In this document: piece by piece, positions 8,043-15,408 of the stretch
Layout of the letters: each line of letters begins with the position of its first letter
Numbering within the stretch: position 1 is the stretch's first letter
Assembly (NCBI GenBank): GCA_035624215.1
Contig: DASPRY010000115.1
Location: 20,262 to 84,261, forward strand
Direction: 5' to 3'
Source of the DNA: JAFAGX01 sp035624215
GTDB lineage: Bacteria > Acidobacteriota > Terriglobia > Terriglobales > Acidobacteriaceae
DNA: 64,000 bases
The notes under the pieces: model-generated
What the model saw: the letters and a program-made list of their open reading frames with translations, nothing else
Told to the model about the DNA's origin: nothing
Databases searched by the model: none
Program-made: the position numbers and the translations under genes

Positions 8043-9080
8043 ATGATCGTCGCCATGCAAGAATCCGCGACCGAGGAGCAAATCCAGCGGGTCATTGAGC
8101 ATCTGATCCGCATGGGCTTCTCTGTCCACCGTTCCACGGGAGCACGCCAGACCGTGGTTGCGGCAGTCGGTGCCCGCATCGACTTCGACATTCGGAACCT
8201 CGAAGTGCTGCCCGGCGTGCAGGAGGTCCATCGCATCAGCGCGCCCTACAAGCTGGCGGCGCGCAACTTCCGCCCGCAGGGAACAACGATCGTGTTCGGC
8301 AATGGTGTGAGCATCGGCGAAGATGAGGTGCTGGTCATGGCGGGACCGTGTTCCGTGGAATCGCGTGAGCAACTGTTCGCCGTCGCGGAGCAGGTCAGAA
8401 ATGCCGGTGCGCAGGTTCTTCGCGGCGGCGCTTTCAAGCCTCGCACATCCCCTTACTCGTTTCAGGGTCTTGGAATAGAAGGCCTGAAGTTGTTACGTGA
8501 GGCAGGTGACCATTTCGGGTTGCTCGTCATCAGTGAAGTGATGGAGATTTCCCAGATTGCGGTCATGTTGCCCTATGTGGATATTTTCCAGGTGGGCGCG
8601 CGCAACATGCAGAATTTCAATCTCTTGCGCGAACTAGGCAAGATCCAAAAGCCGGTCATGTTGAAGCGGGGAATCGCCGCCACCTACGAGGAACTCCTCC
8701 TTTCGGCTGAGTACATGATGGCCGGTGGAAACTATGACATCATCCTGTGCGAGCGCGGCATACGCACGTTCGAAACGCACACTCGCAACACCTTGGATAT
8801 CGCAGCGATTCCCATTATTCACAAGCTGACGCACTTGCCCATCGCCTCCGATCCCTCTCACGGCACTGGTATTCGTGACAAAGTTGCGCCCATGGCGCGA
8901 GCTTCGGTGGCTGCCGGAGCGGACGCGCTTCTGATTGAGGTTCACCACGATCCCGACAAGGCTTTGTCGGATGGCGCGCAGTCGCTTTATCCGCAACAAT
9001 TTTCCGACTTGATGGACCAGCTTCGCATGATTGCGCCCGCAGTCGGCCGCAAGATCGCTCCACTTCGCCGCTCTAGTTAA
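8043..9080 (+). CDS. aroF: 3-deoxy-7-phosphoheptulonate (DAHP) synthase, type I-beta with N-terminal ferredoxin-like domain
   Basis: First enzyme of the shikimate pathway; condenses PEP and erythrose 4-phosphate. 345 residues. An N-terminal ferredoxin-like regulatory domain (about 1-75, beginning MIVAMQ) is followed by the (beta/alpha)8 barrel: VMAGPCSVES (metal Cys), RGGAFKPRTSPYSFQG, QVGARNMQN, KRGIAATYEE, LCERGIRTFE, ASDPSHGTG and VEVHHDPDKALSDGAQSL. This is the Thermotoga-type layout, in which the N-terminal domain commonly mediates Tyr/Phe feedback. The ATG was taken in place of an in-frame TTG four codons upstream that lies inside the inverted-repeat arm. Confidence 0.95.
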   Translation: MIVAMQESATEEQIQRVIEHLIRMGFSVHRSTGARQTVVAAVGARIDFDIRNLEVLPGVQEVHRISAPYKLAARNFRPQGTTIVFGNGVSIGEDEVLVMAGPCSVESREQLFAVAEQVRNAGAQVLRGGAFKPRTSPYSFQGLGIEGLKLLREAGDHFGLLVISEVMEISQIAVMLPYVDIFQVGARNMQNFNLLRELGKIQKPVMLKRGIAATYEELLLSAEYMMAGGNYDIILCERGIRTFETHTRNTLDIAAIPIIHKLTHLPIASDPSHGTGIRDKVAPMARASVAAGADALLIEVHHDPDKALSDGAQSLYPQQFSDLMDQLRMIAPAVGRKIAPLRRSS

Positions 9081-9095
9081 GAGGGGCTTAACGAC

Positions 9096-10229
9096 ATGGA
9101 TAAGTTTGCCGAAACCGACCGCTTCCTTTCCGAACCCGCAGATGATGACACGCAGAAACCTCCGCTTGTCGGAGCCGAGCGTCTGAATCGCTGGCTGTCG
9201 TTGCTGACTGAACAGAAAGGCAGCGATCTACTGCTCGTTCCCGGCGCTCCGCCCTCTATCCGGTTCGAAGGCGAAGTGCGTGGCCTCGAGAAGGAGCCGC
9301 TGCAAGGACCAGAAATCGAAGCCGCGCTGCTGCCCGCCCTGACGCGACACGCTTTGCAGCTTTACCGGCAACATCATATTGGAGATTCGTCCTATCGTAT
9401 CGATGGCCTCGGCCGCTTTCGCATCAATCTGCACCACGAGCGCGGCACAGCAGCGGCGGCCATCCGAGCATTGCCATCCAGAATTCCTTCTCTTCGCGAA
9501 CTGAATCTTCCGTCGGGAGTGGAATCCCTTGCTCGTTTGCGCCGTGGGCTGGTGTTGGTGGGCGGAGCCACAGGCTCAGGGAAATCCACCACGCTTGCCG
9601 CTCTGATTGATGAGATCAACCGGCACGAAGCGCGCCACATCATCACTATTGAAGATCCACTCGAGTACGAGCACGTTCACATCAAAAGCGTCGTAGAGCA
9701 GGTGGAAATCGGAGTCGATGCGCCAGACTTCCCTACCGCTCTGCGGGCCGCACTGCGCCAGGCCCCTGACATCATCGTGGTCGGGGAAATGCGGGATCCG
9801 GAAACCATGCGCATCGCTGTCGCTGCCGCCGAAACAGGGCACCTGGTTTTTTCTACTCTGCATACCACCGATGTCCCATCAACCGTGTCGCGAGTATCAG
9901 ATTCCTTTCCTCTGGAACGGCAACACACCATTCGCCAGGAGCTCGCTATGGCTCTGGCAGCCGTGTTGGTGCAGACTCTTCTGCAGAGCAAGAGCGGCGG
10001 ACGTCTCCCTGCTGCGGAGTTATTGATGGTTGGTTATGGCGCCCGGCAGCATATTCGCCGCAACGCGCTGCAACATTTGCATCAGGAAATTACCATGACC
10101 AAGAACAAGGGTTCGTTCACGCTGGAGGAGTCGTTGGTGCAGTTGGTCAATCGAGGGCTGGTGGATCGCGAGGATGCTCAGCTGCACGCTATCCATCCTG
10201 ACGACCTTAATAGTCTGATGAAGAGCTGA
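9096..10229 (+). CDS. PilT-like type IV pilus retraction ATPase homologue
   Basis: 377 residues. An N-terminal PilT-like domain (LSLLTEQKGSDLLLVPGAPP) is followed by a RecA-like core with Walker A GATGSGKST (about 158-165), Asp box ITIEDPLEYEH, Walker B-region DIIVVGEMRDPET and His box TGHLVFSTLHTTD. These point to a hexameric secretion-superfamily ATPase of the PilT/PilU group. The C-terminal AIRNLIRE signature typical of PilT is not recognisable (region reads ARQHIRRNALQHL), so retraction activity is uncertain. It sits, oddly, 15 bases after DAHP synthase and 59 before prephenate dehydrogenase; no other pilus gene is present. Confidence 0.88.
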   Translation: MDKFAETDRFLSEPADDDTQKPPLVGAERLNRWLSLLTEQKGSDLLLVPGAPPSIRFEGEVRGLEKEPLQGPEIEAALLPALTRHALQLYRQHHIGDSSYRIDGLGRFRINLHHERGTAAAAIRALPSRIPSLRELNLPSGVESLARLRRGLVLVGGATGSGKSTTLAALIDEINRHEARHIITIEDPLEYEHVHIKSVVEQVEIGVDAPDFPTALRAALRQAPDIIVVGEMRDPETMRIAVAAAETGHLVFSTLHTTDVPSTVSRVSDSFPLERQHTIRQELAMALAAVLVQTLLQSKSGGRLPAAELLMVGYGARQHIRRNALQHLHQEITMTKNKGSFTLEESLVQLVNRGLVDREDAQLHAIHPDDLNSLMKS

Positions 10230-10288
10230 CAATCAACAGCGGGATAGAAGTTAGAATCCTGCATCCGCCCTAGGGGCGCGGGCCCTGC

Positions 10289-11185
10289 ATGCCTTTGCGT
10301 CAAATTACGATCATCGGCACCGGCCTCATTGGAGGATCGCTCGCCCTTGCTTTGAAGAAGTGCGGCTTTCGCGGCCGAATTATCGGTTCTGATCGCGTGC
10401 CTGTGCTGCAACGCGCAATGAAGTCTGGGGCTTTCGATGCCGCCGAACAACATGTGTTTGAAGCCATACGTGGCAGTGAGGTGGTAATTCTTGCTACGCC
10501 GGTGCTTGCAATTATCGATTTCATTGATCGGCTGGGCCCGCGTCTTTCCGACAAAACGTTGCTCACCGACGTCGGCAGTACAAAATTGGAAATCATGGCG
10601 CGAGCCAGGAAGGTTTTCGCTAAGAATCTGGCCGCTCGGTTCCTCGGCGGGCATCCGATGGCCGGCAAAGAGCAATCCGGCTTTGAATTCGCCGATTCAG
10701 ATCTATTTCAGGGAGCAACCTGGTTCCTGACACCGGTTCCGGGACAGAGCGTCTACGACAAAGTCAGCGGAGAGTATGTTCAATGGCTGCAGAAAATTGG
10801 GGCTCGCGTTGCCTCAATTGACGCTCAGGACCACGACAAATTGTGCGCCTGGATCAGCCATTTGCCACAAATGATCTCCACCGCGTTGGCGGCTACTCTC
10901 GTGGACGAGTATGGCGCAGAGGCTCCGCTGCTCGAAGTGGGTGGCCGTGCCTTGCGCGAGATGACTCGAATCTCCGCCAGCCCCTATTCCTGGTGGCGCG
11001 ACGTGGCTCTCACCAATAAGGCCAATTTGCAGGACGGTCTTTTGAAGGTGGAGCAGCGATTGGCTCACATTCGCGAGAATCTCGATACTCGCGAACTGGC
11101 AGCCGAATTCGAGAGAGCGCATCAACTGCGCAAAAATCACGGCACACCATCGGCGACCCGGCGTAAACGCGACATGCAGAGATGA
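10289..11185 (+). CDS. tyrA: Prephenate dehydrogenase
   Basis: Oxidative decarboxylation of prephenate to 4-hydroxyphenylpyruvate for tyrosine synthesis. 298 residues. N-terminal NAD-binding motif ITIIGTGLIGGSLALAL, then VILATPV, LLTDVGSTK (substrate-proximal), GGHPMAGKEQSGFE with the catalytic His region, and the helical dimerisation domain (SHLPQMISTALA, GGRALREMTRISAS). It has no ACT or chorismate mutase domain. It closes the aromatic block. Confidence 0.94.
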   Translation: MPLRQITIIGTGLIGGSLALALKKCGFRGRIIGSDRVPVLQRAMKSGAFDAAEQHVFEAIRGSEVVILATPVLAIIDFIDRLGPRLSDKTLLTDVGSTKLEIMARARKVFAKNLAARFLGGHPMAGKEQSGFEFADSDLFQGATWFLTPVPGQSVYDKVSGEYVQWLQKIGARVASIDAQDHDKLCAWISHLPQMISTALAATLVDEYGAEAPLLEVGGRALREMTRISASPYSWWRDVALTNKANLQDGLLKVEQRLAHIRENLDTRELAAEFERAHQLRKNHGTPSATRRKRDMQR

Positions 11186-11230
11186 AAGTCATCTCGCTTC
11201 TGCCCTCTTTTCATTTAAAATTCTCTGCTG

Positions 11231-11938
11231 ATGAACAAGGTTGTCGCCAATGCAGATGAGGCCGTGCGCGATGTGTCTGACGGGGCCACGATCATGGTCG
11301 GAGGCTTCGGCTTATGTGGCATTCCGGAGAACTTGATACGCGCTCTCGTTCGGAAAGGCGTAAAAAACCTCACCACCATCAGCAATAATGCCGGCGTGGA
11401 CGGTTTTGGCATGGGGCTGCTGCTTTCTGCGGGACAGATACGCAGGCACATCGGAACTTATGTGGGCGAAAATAAACTGCTCGAGCAAATGGTTCTGCAA
11501 GGACAAATCCAGCTCGACCTGGTGCCCCAAGGAACCTTCTCAGAGCGCATTCGTGCTGGAGGCGCGGGCATTCCCGCATTCTTCACGCCCACCGGAGTTG
11601 GCACGGTAGTGGCGGAGAACAAAGAAACACGCGAATTCGACGGACGCCTGTACCTCATGGAACGTGCTCTGAAAGCGGATTTTGCGCTGGTGAAAGCATG
11701 GAAAGGCGATAAATGGGGAAATCTGGTTTATCGCAAGACCGCCCGCAATTTCAATCCGATGATGGCCACCGCCGCCAAAATAACGATCGCCGAAGTTGAG
11801 CATCTGGTTGATGTCGGCGAGTTGCAACCTGATATGGTCCATACGCCCAGCGTGTTCGTGAGTCGAGTTTTCCAAGGTGAGTTATATGAAAAGAGGATTG
11901 AGAAGAGAACGGTGAGAAGGGTGGCTAGTGGTCAGTGA
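11231..11938 (+). CDS. scoA: 3-oxoacid CoA-transferase subunit A
   Basis: Alpha subunit of the two-gene succinyl-CoA:3-ketoacid/acetate CoA-transferase family, which moves CoA between acyl groups in ketone-body and short-chain fatty-acid use. 235 residues. GGFGLCGIPENLI binds CoA; SNNAGVDGFGMGLLL, FFTPTGVGT and AFVKAWK-like segments (VKAWKGDKWGNLVYRKTARNFNP) are typical. The last few codons and the stop lie inside an inverted repeat, so the C-terminal VASGQ is repeat-derived. A TAAAAT ends 9 bases before the ATG. Confidence 0.93.
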   Translation: MNKVVANADEAVRDVSDGATIMVGGFGLCGIPENLIRALVRKGVKNLTTISNNAGVDGFGMGLLLSAGQIRRHIGTYVGENKLLEQMVLQGQIQLDLVPQGTFSERIRAGGAGIPAFFTPTGVGTVVAENKETREFDGRLYLMERALKADFALVKAWKGDKWGNLVYRKTARNFNPMMATAAKITIAEVEHLVDVGELQPDMVHTPSVFVSRVFQGELYEKRIEKRTVRRVASGQ

Positions 11939-11965
11939 GCAGTCACCAGCTCTCTGCTGACCACT
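11927..11965. repeat. Inverted repeat overlapping the scoA stop codon
   Basis: Perfect 9-bp arms AGTGGTCAG (11927-11935) and CTGACCACT (11957-11965) with a 21-base loop. The scoA stop codon directly follows the left arm. The GGTCAGTG core recurs after gatC and after the pseudokinase gene. No T-tract follows. Confidence 0.7.
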
Positions 11966-11993
11966 GACAACCCGCCCGCTCGGACTTCCGAAC

Positions 11994-12677
11994 ATGTCCA
12001 TGGCATCCAAAGTCGGCAAGGATCTCGACAAACGCGAACGCATCGTGAAACGCATCGCATCCGACTTGCGCGACGGCTTCTACGTGAACCTGGGAATTGG
12101 TATGCCCACGCTGGTCGCCAACTACGTTCCTGCAGGAATGGATGTAATCCTGCAAAGTGAAAACGGCATGCTTGGCATCGGTCCGTATCCCCTTGAGGGT
12201 TCGGAAGACGCCGATCTGATCAATGCCGGCAAGGAAACCATAACCGAGATCAAGGGTACCGCATATTTTTCGAGCGCCGATTCTTTTGCCATGATCCGCG
12301 GCGGTCACATCGATCTCAGCGTGCTTGGAGCCATGGAAGTGGACGAAGAAGGCAATCTCGCGAATTGGATGGTTCCCGGGAGAACCGTCAAAGGCATGGG
12401 CGGGGCCATGGATCTGGTCGCCGGAGCGCGACGCGTGATCATTGCCATGGAGCACACTACGCGCGAAGGCCAACCCAAAATTCTTAAGCAATGCACACTC
12501 CCCCTCACCGGTGTTCGTGTAGTGGACACAATTGTCACCGAGATGGCGTTGATTCAGGTCACTCCTAAAGGGCTGGTCCTCGAAGAAATTGCTAGTGGAC
12601 TGAACGCAAATGAGGTGCAGCGGGTGACGGAGCCCACGCTAATTATTAGCCCCAATCTTAGAGTGATGGAGAGCTGA
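11994..12677 (+). CDS. scoB: 3-oxoacid CoA-transferase subunit B
   Basis: Beta subunit carrying the catalytic glutamate, seen in SENGMLGIGPYP. 227 residues. YVNLGIGMPTL and MEVDEEGNLANWMVPG, plus GMGGAMDLVAGA, are family signatures. It follows scoA after a 55-base gap largely occupied by the inverted repeat. Together they could make acetoacetyl-CoA; a 3-hydroxybutyryl-CoA dehydrogenase lies 19 kb away. Confidence 0.95.
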   Translation: MSMASKVGKDLDKRERIVKRIASDLRDGFYVNLGIGMPTLVANYVPAGMDVILQSENGMLGIGPYPLEGSEDADLINAGKETITEIKGTAYFSSADSFAMIRGGHIDLSVLGAMEVDEEGNLANWMVPGRTVKGMGGAMDLVAGARRVIIAMEHTTREGQPKILKQCTLPLTGVRVVDTIVTEMALIQVTPKGLVLEEIASGLNANEVQRVTEPTLIISPNLRVMES

Positions 12678-12683
12678 GTATCC

Positions 12684-13409
12684 GTGTCAACTGCAACGCG
12701 CATAAATACAGACGTCGCACGCGCGCCAAAGCTGGCACTCATCCCGGCTGGTTGGTTCGCCATGGGCTCGCAAACAGGACAAGATAACGAGCGTCCGGTG
12801 CATCGTGTATGGGTGGACGCGTTTTGTCTGGCCGAATGCCAGTTGACCAACGCGGAATATGCTTGCTTTCTCCAGGCCACTGGCATGCAACCACCCCTAC
12901 TGTGGGATGATCCCAATTTCTGGCTGCCCCAGAAGCCTGTGGTTGGGGTGTCCTGGTTCGAGGCGGTTCAATATTGCGATTGGCTTGCCGGAACAACCGG
13001 ACGCAGGTATCGTCTCCCTACCGAAGCGGAGTGGGAGCGCGCCGCTCGCGGCGGTCTCGAGGGCAAGCAATTTCCCTGGGGAGACGATCCCCCGCAATCG
13101 CTCCCGAAGTATCACGAGCGCTGGATTCTCGGACCCGAACCGGTCGCCCATTACACGCCCAACACCTTTGGAATTTTCGACATTTGTGAGAATGTACACG
13201 AATGGTGCAGTGATTGGTATCAGCCCGACTATTACGCAACTTCCGCCGATCGCAATCCCCATGGGCCGCAAACCGGCGAGCGCCGTGCCTCGCGCGGAGG
13301 CTCCTGGCGACATCACGTTAAGGTGGCGCGCTGCGCGGCTCGATCCAGCCTGCCCCCTCAATTCAGATACGCTGACTATGGATTCCGCGTAGCCTGCGAT
13401 TGCGCCTGA
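12684..13409 (+). CDS. Formylglycine-generating-enzyme-fold (SUMF1-like) protein, not a true FGE
   Basis: 241 residues spanning one FGE-sulfatase domain: LIPAGWFAMGS, VTNAEY-type LTNAEYACFL, PVVGVSWFEAVQYCDWL, YRLPTEAEWERAARGG, FGIFDICENVHEWCSDWY, RASRGGSW and a terminal YGFRVA. In aerobic FGE the copper-binding cysteines lie between GGS and RCAARS; here that stretch reads GGSWRHHVKVARCAARS and has none of them, so sulfatase activation is unlikely. Its real role is unknown; relatives include ergothioneine-type and ligand-binding proteins. The GTG start lies 6 bases after scoB, implying co-transcription. Confidence 0.88.
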   Translation: MSTATRINTDVARAPKLALIPAGWFAMGSQTGQDNERPVHRVWVDAFCLAECQLTNAEYACFLQATGMQPPLLWDDPNFWLPQKPVVGVSWFEAVQYCDWLAGTTGRRYRLPTEAEWERAARGGLEGKQFPWGDDPPQSLPKYHERWILGPEPVAHYTPNTFGIFDICENVHEWCSDWYQPDYYATSADRNPHGPQTGERRASRGGSWRHHVKVARCAARSSLPPQFRYADYGFRVACDCA

Positions 13410-13415
13410 TCCAGC

Positions 13416-13832
13416 TCATCGTCGGGCTGAAAGGATGTTAAGAATCTCGCGCAGGCCCTGCTGAATCTGTTTCAGATCAGATGCGGGCCTTTCAGGAAAA
13501 GGCAGCGGCGTCTGCTTCTTCTCACCTTTGTTCTCTGCGCGCAGCTGCTGGCGCGCCCCAGCTATAGTAAACCCTTCCTCGTAAAGTAGCTTTTTTATGT
13601 GCAGTACATTCTCCACATCTTTATGACGATACATCCGCTGGCCCGTGCTACTTTTGACCGGTTTAAGCTGTGGGAATTCAGTTTCCCAAAAACGTAACAC
13701 GTAGGCTGGCAACCGGCATAGTTGGGCTACTTCTCCTATGCGGAAATAAAGCTTTTCAGGAATTACAACTTCGTCTGTTTTCGCCGCTTTAGACACGCGC
13801 GGACTGACCCGAGCTTCAGAACCAGTTGCCAT
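13416..13832 (-). CDS. MerR-family transcriptional regulator
   Basis: 138 residues. The MerR winged helix-turn-helix begins at FRIGEVAQLCRLPAYVLRFWETEFPQLKP and continues with GQRMYRHKDVENVLHIKKLLYEEGFTIAGARQ, so it binds DNA as a dimer. The C-terminal coiled coil is short and there are no metal-binding cysteines, resembling the small HspR/CarA-like MerR proteins of unknown signal. It is convergent with the FGE-like gene (6-base gap) and divergent from the flagellar remnant. Confidence 0.9.
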   Translation of the reverse strand: MATGSEARVSPRVSKAAKTDEVVIPEKLYFRIGEVAQLCRLPAYVLRFWETEFPQLKPVKSSTGQRMYRHKDVENVLHIKKLLYEEGFTIAGARQQLRAENKGEKKQTPLPFPERPASDLKQIQQGLREILNILSARR

Positions 13833-13987
13833 GGCAGCTCATTAGTTCCCTCTGGCGTTTCTAGCACGACTGGGCCTTAGGAGCAACCCCGCCGCTCAGC
13901 AAGAGGCGCTAAGGTGATCAAAACTTGTAAAGCATCGCGCCTGCACGTCGATCTAAGGTGAGTGCGGCCAAAGTGGCGGTGGCGCAT

Positions 13988-14014
13988 TAAAGCTTTCTAA
14001 TCATCTGCCGATAG
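13988..14014 (+). promoter_or_regulatory. Sigma-28 (FliA)-type flagellar promoter upstream of flgM
   Basis: TAAAGCTT, exactly 11 bases, then GCCGATAG. This differs from the enterobacterial FliA consensus TAAAGTTT-N11-GCCGATAA at two positions. It lies 47 bases before the flgM ATG, in the correct orientation. flgM is a classic late-class FliA target, which supports the call. Confidence 0.8.
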
Positions 14015-14061
14015 TCTAATTGCAGGGAACTAGTAGGGAAAGCTCAGGCCAGGAGATTGCG

Positions 14062-14355
14062 ATGAGAATTGACTTAAACACGACCGTCGGGCAAGCACCG
14101 GAGGCTGCAGAATCGGCCAATTCCCGATTGCGATCGGCATCAGCTCCAGTCGGCAACGAAGCGCCATCCGACGTCGCCAGGTTCTCTCCGGACTATGTCC
14201 GGGTGCAGACTCTTGCCGCTGCGGTTGGCCAGCTTCCCGAGGTACGACAGGACAAAGTTTCGGCTTTGTCGGAAGCCGTGCGCGGCGGACTTTATGCGGT
14301 GACCTCGGAGCAGACCGCCGCAGCATTGGTCTCTCATATGCTAGGTGTTGCCTGA
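14062..14355 (+). CDS. flgM: Negative regulator of flagellin synthesis (anti-sigma-28) FlgM
   Basis: 97 residues. The protein is low-complexity in its first half, as in the disordered FlgM N-terminus. The sigma-binding C-terminal half (VRVQTLAAAVGQLPEVRQDKVSAL followed by VRGGLYAVTSEQTAAALVSHML) matches the family pattern of VR..KV..L...I..G.Y. It holds FliA until exported through a completed hook. The ATG follows AGGAG by 7 bases and a sigma-28-type promoter; an upstream in-frame TTG is less likely. Downstream genes are flagellar, supporting the assignment. Confidence 0.85.
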   Translation: MRIDLNTTVGQAPEAAESANSRLRSASAPVGNEAPSDVARFSPDYVRVQTLAAAVGQLPEVRQDKVSALSEAVRGGLYAVTSEQTAAALVSHMLGVA

Positions 14356-14376
14356 TCAGGTTTTCCGGAGCACGTT

Positions 14377-14556
14377 ATGAGCGAGATCGGTCCCGAACGT
14401 GTGGAACCCGCCGTACGTCTGCCTGAGCGGCTGGGACACGAGCCGCAGCGTGAGCCCCGGCCTCGGCCAAGACGCCCACCAGCACCGGTTTCCAGCAGCT
14501 CCGAACCAGACAGCAATCCCGAAGCCCCACAGCACCAGATTGACAGCTTGGCTTGA
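14377..14556 (+). CDS. Small Pro/Arg/Glu-rich protein between flgM and flgN
   Basis: A 59-residue ORF beginning MSEIGPERVEP, rich in Pro, Arg and Glu (EPQREPRPRPRRPPAP) and ending HQIDSLA. GGAG lies 6 bases before the ATG, and it fills the otherwise unexplained gap between flgM and flgN with 21- and 16-base junctions. No function is recognised; the composition suggests an intrinsically disordered protein. It could be a flagellar accessory peptide. The operon position and ribosome-binding site are the main support. Confidence 0.6.
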   Translation: MSEIGPERVEPAVRLPERLGHEPQREPRPRPRRPPAPVSSSSEPDSNPEAPQHQIDSLA

Positions 14557-14572
14557 AACCGGATCGACCAGC

Positions 14573-15046
14573 ATGGATCAAGGGATCTCCTCCGTGAACG
14601 AAGCGCTTGAAGGGCGGATCGGCTTGATGCGTGAGTTAGCAGACTCCCTCGAGCGCGCGCAGGCCGCAGTCCTCGGCTCCCACATCGCACAGCTTCGCGC
14701 GCAGACGAAGCGGCAACGAGAGCTCTGCGAGCAATGGCGGTTGGTTTCCGAAATCGCGCCCGGGCGCATCTCGTCCACCCCGGCAGGGCGTAACGTTGCA
14801 AACTCGCATGATGCAGATATTGGCCCTGCAGGCGAACGGCAGCGGGCATTGCTGCTCGATTTGGCCGAAGTAGTAAGTCGGTTAAGCCATCTGAACCGCG
14901 CTTACGGCGCATTGCTGCGGCGGGCAAGGCGTACGGTGGATATCTTCTGTCGAGTTCTCGAAAACTCGGGTGTGACCTACACCCACCCCCCGTTGCAACC
15001 GGTATCCCCATCACAGCCGCCTTCGATAGGATCAACCCATGTCTAG
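14573..15046 (+). CDS. flgN: FlgN-like flagellar export chaperone
   Basis: 157 residues, mostly helical. Two long amphipathic helices (SVNEALEGRIGLMRELADSL and AGERQRALLLDLAEVVSRL) are followed by a family-like LNRAYGALLRRARRTVDIF segment and a Pro/Ser-rich tail. FlgN escorts the hook-filament junction proteins FlgK and FlgL to the export gate. Position directly after flgM and overlapping flgK by 8 bases supports the call more than sequence, which is poorly conserved in this family. An in-frame TTG 58 codons upstream is rejected because it would overlap the small ORF. Confidence 0.75.
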   Translation: MDQGISSVNEALEGRIGLMRELADSLERAQAAVLGSHIAQLRAQTKRQRELCEQWRLVSEIAPGRISSTPAGRNVANSHDADIGPAGERQRALLLDLAEVVSRLSHLNRAYGALLRRARRTVDIFCRVLENSGVTYTHPPLQPVSPSQPPSIGSTHV

Positions 15047-15359
15047 CCTAATTGGAATCATGTCGATTGCGACTGGGGCGTTGGGAGCCGAGCAAGGCGC
15101 CCTGGATGCCACGACCAATAACGTGGCTAACGTCAACACCCCCGGCTACTCCAGGTTGCAACCAGTACTGACGGAGAGTGAACCTGTCACAGTCGGCTCG
15201 CTTACGTATGGGACCGGTGTTTCTCTCGAGAAACTGCAGAGCCTGCGCGATCCCATCCTGCAGCTCCGCATCGAGGAGGAAACCCAGCAGCAGGGGCAAT
15301 TGAATGCCGCGATCGTGCGCGGAGGCTGGTATTTTGCGCCGCGTAGCGCCGCTGGGTGA
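15039..15359 (+). pseudogene. flgK: flgK, hook-associated protein 1, truncated after the N-terminal region
   Basis: The first 90 or so residues are a textbook FlgK N-terminus: MSIATGALGAEQGALDATTNNVANVNTPGYSR, then YGTGVSLEKLQSLRDPILQLRI. The frame then runs into GGWYFAPRSAAG and stops at 106 residues, whereas FlgK proteins are usually 450 or more. No continuation exists in the other plus-strand frames, so the rest has been deleted or moved, with a junction near 15315. Loss of the C-terminal D0 helix would prevent junction assembly. A sequence-assembly join is an alternative explanation. Confidence 0.85.
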
Positions 15360-15408
15360 CATTCCAGCCGTCATCCTGCAGTCTATCCGTTATCGAAAAC
15401 GCGCCTAA
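15304..15408 (+). pseudogene. Possible 3' remnant of an unidentified gene at the flgK breakpoint
   Basis: In the frame one base off flgK, an open stretch reads AEAGILRRVAPLGDIPAVIL and ends in RYRKRA then TAA, whose last bases overlap the response regulator stop. It looks more protein-like than random sequence and vaguely resembles helices of HD-type phosphohydrolases, but it is too short to assign. It would be the tail of whatever gene was joined to flgK when the locus broke. Confidence 0.25.
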
